DNA of 16,905 bases. Origin: Chlamydiota bacterium. GTDB taxonomy: Bacteria; Chlamydiota; Chlamydiia; Chlamydiales; Rhabdochlamydiaceae. The stretch lies in assembly GCA_016866585.1 (NCBI GenBank), contig VGMB01000007.1:1-16905 (forward strand), written 5' to 3'. The notes under the pieces are model-generated. The model was not told where the DNA came from, did no database searches, and saw nothing but the letters and a program-made list of their open reading frames with translations. The translations under genes were made by a program, and so were the position numbers. Shown here one piece after another: positions 6,691-13,667 of the stretch (positions are counted from its first letter, which is position 1; each line of letters begins with the position of its first letter).

Positions 6691-9063
6691 ATGAATTCAA
6701 TTTCTTGGAGAGAAGTCCATGTTTGGTTAAATTTTGTGAGATCTTATTCTGATTTTAATCAAGAAAATCGAGATAGGCTCCACCGGTTATTTTCTGATAT
6801 GACAAAAAAAACTGAACTGCTTGCATATAAAGATGAAATTCTCTCAATAGACGCCGATATCCAATCCCTAGATAAGTCTATTGATATGGATAGGATCACA
6901 ATGCTTTTTTTTAAGGCTCAGCTAACGCAAATACTTCATCAGGAGTGTAGCAGCGAAGAAATTGGCGAATTGAGTGTTTATCTAAAGCAGATTCTTAGGG
7001 ATTTACGAGTCTGTCCGTTTGTTGAAAAAATAGTTTCCATTTTCATCAGTATTCCTCGAGAGCAAAGAGAAGAGTTTATGCTGATGGTCAAGCCCGTTCT
7101 AGATAATGTGGAACTCGATCATTTGAAGTGTGATTTGCTGAAGAAAATATGGGAACTACCTAAAGAAGAACGTCTTCAAGTTTGTAATCTTACTGCAGAG
7201 CTTATAGATGAAAGTTCTTATGGCTATTTACATTACACACTAGTTGATACTATATCGCGAATAGAAGCTCATAAGAGGGATAGTGTATGTGCTTGCTCGA
7301 AATTAGTCATTGAGGGATTAACGCAATCTAATAATATAGCGGGTGTTCTATGGGAGCTGTCTAGGCTATCTGATCATGAAATGGAAGATGTTTGTGGGAA
7401 CGCTACTTCCTTTTTTTCTTCTAAGGCATCAGAAGAGTATAGAAAGAAGATCATAGCGAGTTTAAGATCTCAATCCGTTGAAAAAAGAACGTATATTAAG
7501 CAATTGATATCTTTACTCCATCTAAAAACCGATGATGAAAGAATACCTAATGTTATAAAAGCATTAAGTAGGTTTTCTTTAAAAACTCTTAATGAATTCA
7601 GGGATAATTTCTTTTTCTATTTTGAATCATTCGATCAGTTAAATTGGCTGAAACTACTTCTAGTATACAGCTATTTTCCTGAAGAAATGCTTTCAGGTTT
7701 GCCTTCAAAAATCGGGGAGTGGGGGGGGGTGACTTCTAAAGATTCTGAATTTGACGTGATTTTTTCTCTCATATCTAACAGCAAAGAAATAAGAGAAGTA
7801 TTTTGGTCTCATTTGCTCACACAACTTCGAACGGGAAGTTCAATAGAACTTTCAACACAAATTTTAGAAAAAAGAAATTATTTTTTGCTTCAAGAGGATG
7901 GTCTGCTATTTACTACAGCATTAGAAATTCTGCTTAAAAGAAGAAGTTCTGGAAATACTGGAAGGGCTGCATCTGTTTATGGATCTCTTGTCGAGTCCTT
8001 AGACAAGTGTGTTGCGAGCGTCGAGCTTTTAGTTTATACACGAAATGAAGAGGACTTCCTTCTCCATCCAAAGATCGTATATGATTCTTTTCCTCAGAAG
8101 GTAACAATTCCGGAGATTTACTCTCTTTTTGAAGGGCATCTTCCTAGTTATCATGTATTAGATAAAATAGTTCAGGCTTTTGAGCTAAGAATCAGTAGTC
8201 TTTCAATAGAAAAAAGGCTTGAACTAGAAACTTTCTTTTTAGAAACAACAGGTTGTTCTTTGGAAAAGATTTTATCGAATTTAAGCAGCATTTTTTTTAA
8301 ATACCATTTAACTTTACCTTTTGAATACGATGTCCCTTCCCATCACGCAATAATGTGCGCGATACTAAGAGGTGTAATTACCACAAGTTCCGAGCTTCAA
8401 TCTGGTTCTATTTTAACTCCCCAAGAATTTATGCTCGCTAAGATTTCTTCAATGATAACGGGTAATTACTCACAGCAAGTAGATGGTTTGTATAAAGTTT
8501 ATGGCCTATTAGATATACAAAATCAATATGTTAATCGTGAGGTGTTCTTATATGCACCAGAAGCAAGAAGGGTTTATAGCACAATACAGCATCATGTGTT
8601 TACCATGGTGTCTGACATGTTTAGTTCTGAGAGCTTGTTTATAAACTCCTTGCTAGGTCTAGATGGGAACGTTCCTGTTTCATTTTCAACTTCTTTATAC
8701 ATACGTAATAAAATAGGTTATCATATGGGAATGGGAAGTTCTCTTCTTTTTGATCCCGATGTAAATCTTGAGTCTTACAGATTTCTATCGCTGGAAACCA
8801 GGGATATTTTGAATGCATTTTACCGAGAATTTTCCCCAACTTTTGTAATCAGTAGTCTGCGAAGTTTACTAAAGATCAATATGGCAAATAATTTATTGAT
8901 CGATGATATAAATCATGTATTATCTGAAGTCAAAGATTGTGATAATGTATGGGAGGTAGATCAAAATGGACACATGATTATATCTGAGGATGGAATGTTT
9001 TTATTGTTACAAGAGCTTAATTTGCTCAAAAATGTGAAAAAGGAGCTTAGAGTAGTCGTTTAG
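6691..9063 (+). CDS. Large helical-repeat protein of unknown function, with internal G9 tract
   Basis: A 790-residue protein I do not recognise. ATG 6691 follows GGGAG at five bases. There is no signal peptide or clear membrane segment, so it is probably cytoplasmic or an unconventionally secreted substrate. The N-terminal half shows a 35-residue repeat: short segments beginning at residues 86, 121, 156, 191, 226, 261 and 295 share a hydrophobic residue, Ser/Pro, x, Glu/His, a polar residue, usually Arg, and a final hydrophobic (IPREQREEF, LPKEERLQV, LSDHEMEDV). Similar segments recur at 22 (FNQENRDRL) and 503 (LSIEKRLEL). This suggests an alpha-solenoid scaffold for binding a partner. A run of nine G (7721-7729, near residue 344) lies just after the repeats; losing or gaining one G gives an almost immediate stop. 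The C-terminal half has no motif I can name. It stands alone between dcd and the CNNM unit. Confidence 0.85.
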   Translation: MNSISWREVHVWLNFVRSYSDFNQENRDRLHRLFSDMTKKTELLAYKDEILSIDADIQSLDKSIDMDRITMLFFKAQLTQILHQECSSEEIGELSVYLKQILRDLRVCPFVEKIVSIFISIPREQREEFMLMVKPVLDNVELDHLKCDLLKKIWELPKEERLQVCNLTAELIDESSYGYLHYTLVDTISRIEAHKRDSVCACSKLVIEGLTQSNNIAGVLWELSRLSDHEMEDVCGNATSFFSSKASEEYRKKIIASLRSQSVEKRTYIKQLISLLHLKTDDERIPNVIKALSRFSLKTLNEFRDNFFFYFESFDQLNWLKLLLVYSYFPEEMLSGLPSKIGEWGGVTSKDSEFDVIFSLISNSKEIREVFWSHLLTQLRTGSSIELSTQILEKRNYFLLQEDGLLFTTALEILLKRRSSGNTGRAASVYGSLVESLDKCVASVELLVYTRNEEDFLLHPKIVYDSFPQKVTIPEIYSLFEGHLPSYHVLDKIVQAFELRISSLSIEKRLELETFFLETTGCSLEKILSNLSSIFFKYHLTLPFEYDVPSHHAIMCAILRGVITTSSELQSGSILTPQEFMLAKISSMITGNYSQQVDGLYKVYGLLDIQNQYVNREVFLYAPEARRVYSTIQHHVFTMVSDMFSSESLFINSLLGLDGNVPVSFSTSLYIRNKIGYHMGMGSSLLFDPDVNLESYRFLSLETRDILNAFYREFSPTFVISSLRSLLKINMANNLLIDDINHVLSEVKDCDNVWEVDQNGHMIISEDGMFLLLQELNLLKNVKKELRVVV
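7721..7729 (+). repeat. Homopolymeric G9 tract inside the 790-residue gene
   Basis: Nine consecutive G, unusual in such AT-rich DNA, encode part of EWGGV. With eight G the frame meets TGA directly after the tract. With ten G it meets TAA two codons beyond it. This is the design of a slipped-strand contingency locus, like the poly-G tracts in chlamydial pmp genes. Confidence 0.8.
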
Positions 9064-9113
9064 TTCTTTTAGAGTTTGAGTCATGACGAAAGTTGGCTAA
9101 TACTAAAGATCTC

Positions 9114-9151
9114 TGCACTAACATTTACTGCTATTTTAAATGATTAGTGCA
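9114..9151. repeat. Inverted repeat after the 790-residue gene
   Basis: TGCACTAA (9114-9121) and TTAGTGCA (9144-9151) form an 8-base-pair stem around 22 bases, with a possible inner ATTT/AAAT pairing. It lies 50 bases after the stop and may help end the transcript, but no clean T run follows. Nothing else was seen in the 215-base gap. Confidence 0.4.
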
Positions 9152-9278
9152 TCTATGAAGTAAAATAATAATTTTACTAATTTATTGAGTTATAGTTATT
9201 TTTCTTTCTTTTATGGAAAAAAATATATTATATACCTCAGAATACAGATAGAAGGGATGAAGAATAGTATTAGCCTCT

Positions 9279-9611
9279 ATGCAAGCTCAAAAAAAAACAC
9301 ACAAAAAAAATAATTCAAGTTTTTCATTATTAGGTCTTTGTAGAAGATCTTGGTGGGTCGTTTTATTTTGTTGTGGTTGTTTTACTGTCTATGCTCAAGC
9401 CGTTCAAAAGAAGTCTAAAGACTGTTTAGATTTGCGAGATAGGATCGGTAAGTTGCGGGTGGAGAAAGAAGGAATTACTCGGTTGCACGAAGATTTATTA
9501 CTTCAAATTGGTTCTCAGTCCGATCCGCAGTGGATTGAGCTGACCCTTAAAAAGCAATTAGGGGTCGTTCCAGAAGGGCAAAAGAAAGTATATTTCAAAA
9601 AGGATGAGTAG
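9279..9611 (+). CDS. Small membrane protein, FtsL/DivIC-like
   Basis: A 110-residue protein with a Lys-rich cytoplasmic N-terminus, one membrane segment (about residues 25-43, WWVVLFCCGCFTVYAQAV) and a charged helical, probably coiled-coil, outer part (LRDRIGKLRVEKEGITRLHE). Its end, DPQWIELTLKKQLGVVPEGQ followed by KVYFK, resembles the tail of FtsB/DivIC/FtsL-type division proteins (DPxxIExxAxxxLGxVxPGE). That resemblance is by eye and could be convergent. ATG 9279 is the first usable start after an in-frame TGA at 9258; no strong ribosome binding site precedes it. Runs of nine and eight A lie in codons 4-11. It is followed 9-18 bases later by a CNNM gene, so it probably shares its transcript. 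Confidence 0.7.
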   Translation: MQAQKKTHKKNNSSFSLLGLCRRSWWVVLFCCGCFTVYAQAVQKKSKDCLDLRDRIGKLRVEKEGITRLHEDLLLQIGSQSDPQWIELTLKKQLGVVPEGQKKVYFKKDE

Positions 9612-9629
9612 GTTGCGATTTTGGATGCG

Positions 9630-10886
9630 ATGATAGAATACATACTTTTAGTCTTATTTTTGGTCTGTTTAGGGATTGTTTCAGGATCCGAGACTGCTCT
9701 ATTTTCCCTATCTTCAAATCAACTTAAGTCATTTAAAAATGATCAAGATAAAAGAAAGCGCAGTGTCTACGAGCTTCTTTTACATCCAAGAGAGCTTTTA
9801 ATTACATTGATAATTCTCATTATTATCATGAGTATCCTTGTGCAAAATACGATTTCAAACATCGTATCGAGTAAAGGGGGATGGATGATAAGTGTGGGAG
9901 TGCCGCTTGCTCTTAATTTGATAATTGGCGAAGTTATTCCCAAGTCACTAGCTCTGCCAAATAATACGAAAGTAGCTTACAGAATTGCTCCATTTTTACT
10001 TTTCTTACAGAAGTTTTTATATCCGATTCGAAAGATACTATCACTGCTCACTAACGTAGTAATCAGAGTTTGTTTTTTCTTTCTTAAAAAAGAAGAAGAG
10101 ATTTCGATCCCTCAGCTTCAACATGCACTTAAAACTTCTAAGGAGCATGGTGTACTAAATACAGACGAAGCCGAGCTTGTAAGAGGGTATTTGAATTTAG
10201 AAAAGTCACATGTAAAAGAGCTTATGCGACCTAGGGAAGAAGTCATTTCTTTTGATTTACATGAGCCTGTATCAAAACTTATTCATCTATTTGTTGATCA
10301 AGAATGTTCTAGGATTCTAGTGTGTAGAGAGGGGATAGATACCTTGGAAGGGATTATCTCTAGTCGCTTGTTTTTTCTTCATAGAAACTCAATTAAGGAA
10401 ACAAGAGACCTACTTCCCGTACTCAAAAAGCCTATGTTTGTTCCAGAAGCAATGACAGCAGAAACATTACTTAAACAAATGTATGAGAAAGAAGAGTCTC
10501 TTGCTGTTGTTGTAGATGAATACGGATCAATATCTGGTATCATTGCTTTTGAAGATCTCATAGAGGTTGTTGTCGGAGAGATTGCAGATAGAAGAGACTC
10601 TAAGTCCCTATATACAAAGTCGAAAAGTGATGTTATCATAGCAAGTGGAAAATTGGAACTTGCTGAATTTGAAGAAATTTTCCAGATTCCTTTATATAGC
10701 CCCAATAGTATGGTGACTATCGGTGGCTGGCTTACAGAGCAACTTGGCGATATACCAAAAGCCGGAACTAAATACGTTACTGATGATTTTTTATTTCATG
10801 TTTTAGCCGCAGATCCTACAAGAATTCGCAGGATCTATATCAGAAAGTTTCAGCATAAAGAGAAAACAAGGATGAATCTTAAATGA
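9630..10886 (+). CDS. CNNM-domain/CBS-pair membrane protein (HlyC/CorC family), first of two
   Basis: A 418-residue inner-membrane protein. The N-terminal CNNM (DUF21) domain has membrane segments around YILLVLFLVCLGIVSG, LITLIILIIIMSILV and ISVGVPLALNLIIG, with the hallmark small-residue motifs GSETALFSLS and GEVIPKS. A CBS pair follows (about residues 190-310; MRPREEVISFD then VVVDEYGSISGIIAFEDLIE). The C-terminal CorC_HlyC transporter-associated domain contains IPLYSPNSMVTIGGWL. Family members are linked to Mg2+/Co2+ transport; older names (TlyC, haemolysin) are misleading. The frame also opens at TTG 9621, three codons earlier. ATG 9630 was preferred, but neither start has a strong ribosome binding site. 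It overlaps the next gene by four bases. Confidence 0.9.
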   Translation: MIEYILLVLFLVCLGIVSGSETALFSLSSNQLKSFKNDQDKRKRSVYELLLHPRELLITLIILIIIMSILVQNTISNIVSSKGGWMISVGVPLALNLIIGEVIPKSLALPNNTKVAYRIAPFLLFLQKFLYPIRKILSLLTNVVIRVCFFFLKKEEEISIPQLQHALKTSKEHGVLNTDEAELVRGYLNLEKSHVKELMRPREEVISFDLHEPVSKLIHLFVDQECSRILVCREGIDTLEGIISSRLFFLHRNSIKETRDLLPVLKKPMFVPEAMTAETLLKQMYEKEESLAVVVDEYGSISGIIAFEDLIEVVVGEIADRRDSKSLYTKSKSDVIIASGKLELAEFEEIFQIPLYSPNSMVTIGGWLTEQLGDIPKAGTKYVTDDFLFHVLAADPTRIRRIYIRKFQHKEKTRMNLK

Positions 10887-12130
10887 AGTTCGAGATGTGG
10901 CAGTGGTATTTATTTTTAACTCTGTCCTGTCTAGTTATTCAGGGCTTCTTTGCTATGCTTGAGATGGCCTGTGTTTCTTTTAATAAAGTGCGTCTTCAAT
11001 ATTATATTAGCCAAGGACATAAAAGAGCTATTTGGCTTAACTATCTTCTCAATCACCCTGCGCTTATGTTTGGTACGACCTTAATTATGGTCAACGCTGC
11101 ATTGCTTATTGGCTCTGAATGCTCTAGAAAATTTTATGAGTCTATAGGTGTTAATCCAAGCTTTGCCCCTCTAACTCAGGTTTTTCTTGTTTTGGTGTTT
11201 GCAGAAATCACTCCTATGTTTGCAGGCAGGCGCTATGCAGAACATGCAGCAAAGCTGGGTATTCCTATTCTTTATGCATGTGCTATGGTTTTAAAGCCGT
11301 TCATCATGCTACTAGATCTAGTTTGTAAGCTCATAAATAAGATATTTGGAGAATCCTCAGAAAGTGGTCTATACTTAACTAGGGAAGAGCTTCAGAATAT
11401 TATTGAAGAAAGAGAGGAGAATTATTTTACCTCCGAAGAAAAGCCAGAGTTTAATTCTGCTGTCTCCAATATTTTTACCTTGAAAAATAAAACAGCTAAA
11501 GAGGTCATGAAGCCTATATCTAAAGTACCCATGATTCCTTACGGTGCAACCGTTGAGGATCTGCGGTTCATGCTAGCACAAAGATATGTTCCTTATATCC
11601 CTATATATAAAAGAGAGACAGATAATATTGTCGCTATAGCCTATCCCAGGGACCTGCTTCGACTTGAGGGAAGCTCTAAGGTTAGAGATATGGCACGATC
11701 TCCATGGTTTATTACAGAGGGAAATTCTGTTATTCAAATTTTAAAACAATTTCGTAAAAACAATAAAAGCGTGGCTGTCGTTTTAAATGACAGTGGTCAC
11801 GCTACAGGGCTTCTCACTTTAGATGATGTTATAGATACGATTTTTGGTAGAATCGATGAATGGGTATCCACTGGAGATACGGGCTCAAGAGGTTTTCATA
11901 TCGTTGTAGATAAAACATTTCCTGGAGATATGGAGCTCTCTGAATTTAATAAAAAGTATAGTGTTCATTTGGAATATAAAAATGCTTCAACTCTTGCTGA
12001 AGTGATCGTGGAAGCGCTAGGCCACTCTCCCGCAAAAGGGGAAACAGTGAGAATCGACCAGTTTGAGCTCACTGTAGAAGATGTCACGTTACTACATATC
12101 AAAACCGTTCAGGTTAGGACTGTATTTTAA
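10883..12130 (+). CDS. CNNM-domain/CBS-pair membrane protein (HlyC/CorC family), second of two
   Basis: A 415-residue paralogue of the preceding protein, starting within its stop codon (ATGA). The N-terminal CNNM domain shows LFLTLSCLVIQGFFAMLEMA and FLVLVFAEITPMFAGRRYAE, where the family has (S/G)ExA and GEx(I/V)PK. Here the second motif is AEITPM, a departure from the family and from its neighbour. The CBS pair spans about residues 205-335 (EVMKPISKVPMI; SVAVVLNDSGHATGLLTLDD). The CorC_HlyC domain follows (ELSEFNKKYSVHLEY) and ends near VTLLHIKTVQV. The overlap suggests equal expression of the two proteins and perhaps a heterodimer, since CNNM proteins dimerise. Adjacent CNNM pairs also occur in Chlamydia genomes, as I recall. 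Confidence 0.9.
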   Translation: MKFEMWQWYLFLTLSCLVIQGFFAMLEMACVSFNKVRLQYYISQGHKRAIWLNYLLNHPALMFGTTLIMVNAALLIGSECSRKFYESIGVNPSFAPLTQVFLVLVFAEITPMFAGRRYAEHAAKLGIPILYACAMVLKPFIMLLDLVCKLINKIFGESSESGLYLTREELQNIIEEREENYFTSEEKPEFNSAVSNIFTLKNKTAKEVMKPISKVPMIPYGATVEDLRFMLAQRYVPYIPIYKRETDNIVAIAYPRDLLRLEGSSKVRDMARSPWFITEGNSVIQILKQFRKNNKSVAVVLNDSGHATGLLTLDDVIDTIFGRIDEWVSTGDTGSRGFHIVVDKTFPGDMELSEFNKKYSVHLEYKNASTLAEVIVEALGHSPAKGETVRIDQFELTVEDVTLLHIKTVQVRTVF

Positions 12131-12163
12131 TTATATTTTTAATAAAACATGTGGAGCGCCAAG

Positions 12164-12195
12164 TAAAGCAGACGCTTTAAAATTTACATACGAAA
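12164..12195 (+). terminator. Weak hairpin after the CNNM pair
   Basis: TAAAGC-AGAC-GCTTTA forms a 6-base-pair stem with a 4-base loop, 34 bases after the stop of the second CNNM gene. AAATTT follows, only a poor T run. It may be a terminator or chance. Confidence 0.3.
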
Positions 12196-12331
12196 TAATG
12201 TTAGGTATTATTGTGAATTAGATCGATAGATAGTACATGTATCACAGTAGAGCCACATGGTGTAAATAGGTTAGATGATAAAAAGAGTTCTATGGACAGA
12301 TGATGCTTGCGTATAGTGTGATCGAGGCATA

Positions 12332-12357
12332 GGCCATAGCAATTATTTGTTATGGCC
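12332..12357. terminator. Hairpin between CNNM unit and effector remnant
   Basis: GGCCATAGCA pairs with TGTTATGGCC (one G-U pair) around a loop of six, ATTATT. It lies 10 bases beyond the minus-strand stop at 12367. On the plus strand a short T run (ATTTTTA) follows a few bases later. It may end transcripts from either side. Confidence 0.5.
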
Positions 12358-12366
12358 ACGATATTT

Positions 12367-13236
12367 TTAAGAGGTAAGAATATTTTTTGTAAGATACAGA
12401 ATATTATCGATATACTCCTCTTGTATTTTTTTGTAAGATTCAACATCGGATTCTTTTAGAGCATCTAACTTAGAGAGTTTTGTTGATTCAAAGGTCGAGA
12501 TCTCTTCTTTGTGCATAGTTCTAAGCGCTTGAACCCAATCCTCTCTTTGCGCCAGGATATTGGCTATAGCATCAGGAGTTGATATCTGCTCTTCAGTATA
12601 GCAAGCTGCGTTATCTAAATCTTGCTGAGTTATTTCACTACATGAAAACCAAATCATGTCTTTTACATCAATTTGTAAATTCAACCTATCTCTTAACTTT
12701 ACTGGGTAGCCAAGGTATACCTCTATCTCATCCACTAAGCGTAATGTACTAACTTTTGCTCTAGCTATCGTTTCCAAATGATCCAGCATCCATGGTCCGT
12801 TAATTAAAAAATCTGCATACCCCTTTAAATCTGTTTTATCAATCAATATCATCGTTTGCTGTAATCCCAGGTTAAGCACAGAAAGGGCCATACGATCTCC
12901 GCATGTTTCTGAGGCTTCTTGTATCGTAGTAAAGAATTACTCTCTGAAAATAGTATTTTTTTCGGCAAGCTGCAAATAAGAAAGTACTCTTACATAAAGG
13001 CCCGTATCAACCTCTTTTGCATTTGGGTGCATTAGTGCTAGTCTCGATAGCCAATTTTGCAAAGAAGAATTTTTCAGATTACTCTGACTTATGTATTCAT
13101 AGATAGCGGGGAATGTAGTTTGCACGTCTGTAAAATCTTGTCTCTCAGCCTTGGTATCGGTGACGATTCGGGGATGAATTTTTTGCCTCTCAAAATTATC
13201 CGTAAATTGACATTTGTTGATTTGCGGATCGATCTC
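12367..13236 (-). pseudogene. Broken NEL-domain E3 ubiquitin ligase effector (IpaH/SspH type)
   Basis: On the minus strand one reading frame is open from 13236 to 12367 except for a TAA at 12937-12939. Counting from the GTG at 13125, the peptide reads LQNWLSRL, then a helical stretch to NTIFRE, the stop (codon 63), then FFTTIQEASETCGDRMALSV. The downstream part has LDHLETIARAKVSTLRLVDE and VEVYL-like IEVYLGYPVKLRDRLNLQ. This is the order and wording of the NEL domain of Shigella IpaH and Salmonella SspH: (R)xFFxxxxxAxxTCEDR with the catalytic CxD, then LExIARxKxxxLxxVDxVEVYL. The CxD would be C75-G-D77. NEL ligases are type III secreted and ubiquitinate host proteins. A Met just after the motif (12891) has a good GGAG site, but a protein from there lacks the catalytic Cys, and no start codon lies between the stop and the Cys. 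The leucine-rich repeat and secretion parts expected upstream are absent; another in-frame TAG is at 13237. Confidence 0.8.
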
Positions 13237-13323
13237 CTATGGATATTTTCTAGAAATGACCAGCGTAAAAGGCCTATTTGGGAGGTCGATTGCTTGTATT
13301 TTCCATCCAAAAGCTAGTTTGGC

Positions 13324-13387
13324 GTGGCGCAAAATCTATCAACAAACAGCCAAAATGCTTTTTGTTGATAGAATTTTATCGCGACAC
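13324..13387. repeat. Long imperfect inverted repeat
   Basis: AAAATCTATCAACAAA (13331-13346) is the inverse complement of 13361-13377 apart from one extra base, around a 14-base spacer. Outer bases GTG and CAC with partly matching GC-rich stretches extend it. It marks the upstream edge of the effector remnant and could be an old insertion end, a small non-autonomous element or a terminator. Confidence 0.6.
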
Positions 13388-13432
13388 TATTCAATTTTTC
13401 TATCGTGATGTGGCAGCAGGCCGTGGGCTGTT

Positions 13433-13455
13433 CTCCTATGGGAAATAGGAGTTTT
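13433..13455 (+). terminator. Short hairpin followed by TTTT
   Basis: CTCCTAT (13433-13439) and ATAGGAG (13445-13451) enclose GGGAA, and TTTT follows at once. The stem is short. It may shield the downstream array and ATPase gene from upstream transcription. Confidence 0.35.
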
Positions 13456-13457
13456 AG

Positions 13458-13582
13458 AGTATCCGCTGGATATAAACCTCTAAACTCAGCGGATACTTTT
13501 CGTTCTTGATGTTTATCCGCTGAGTTTGATAAATTATATTCAGCGGATACTTGATGGATTCGACGAGTATCCGCTACGGATA
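13458..13582. repeat. 54-base-period array of TATCCG/CGGATA dyads
   Basis: Three forward half-sites TATCCGCT start at 13460, 13514 and 13568, exactly 54 bases apart. Inverse half-sites CGGATA start at 13490, 13544 and 13577; the first two are also 54 apart. In the first two units, AGTATCCGCT-like and AGCGGATACT arms flank 20 bases. The third is compressed to TATCCGCTACGGATA. The intervening bases differ between units, so only the arms and spacing are kept. This looks like a set of binding sites or processed hairpins rather than a simple tandem duplication. It ends 85 bases before the ATPase gene. Confidence 0.75.
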
Positions 13583-13667
13583 AAACTGGAAACGCCGCGC
13601 GATAACTTCGTAAATGATTTCGCCTTTGATTATAAGTTAATTATGGATTTTAAAAAAGGATGACCCG

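Noticed and set aside
9289..9310. A9 and A8 runs in the small membrane protein gene as phase-variation tracts
   Set aside because: They encode Lys-rich codons in a very A-rich genome, where such runs are common. There is no sign of a switch comparable to the G9 tract.
12131..12366. RNA gene between the CNNM unit and the effector remnant
   Set aside because: I could not fold a tRNA-like cloverleaf or recognise a known RNA. Only two hairpins were seen, and they fit terminators better.
12367..12891. The 174-residue minus-strand frame as a complete gene
   Set aside because: It is only the second part of a NEL domain and lacks the catalytic Cys four codons upstream. The frame continues across one stop codon, so a broken gene explains it better.
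13057..13408. Overlapping small frames on both strands (plus strand 13057-13317 and 13214-13408; minus strand 13089-13310)
   Set aside because: They overlap each other and the effector remnant, lack ribosome binding sites and have no recognisable motif.
13458..13582. The 54-base array as a CRISPR
   Set aside because: Only about 10 bases per unit are kept, the units are internally palindromic, there are fewer than three full copies, and no cas gene is visible.
13602..13612. ATAACTTCGTA, identical to the outer 11 bases of a loxP arm
   Set aside because: The second arm is not present in the required inverse form, and no recombinase gene is nearby. An 11-base match is likely chance.
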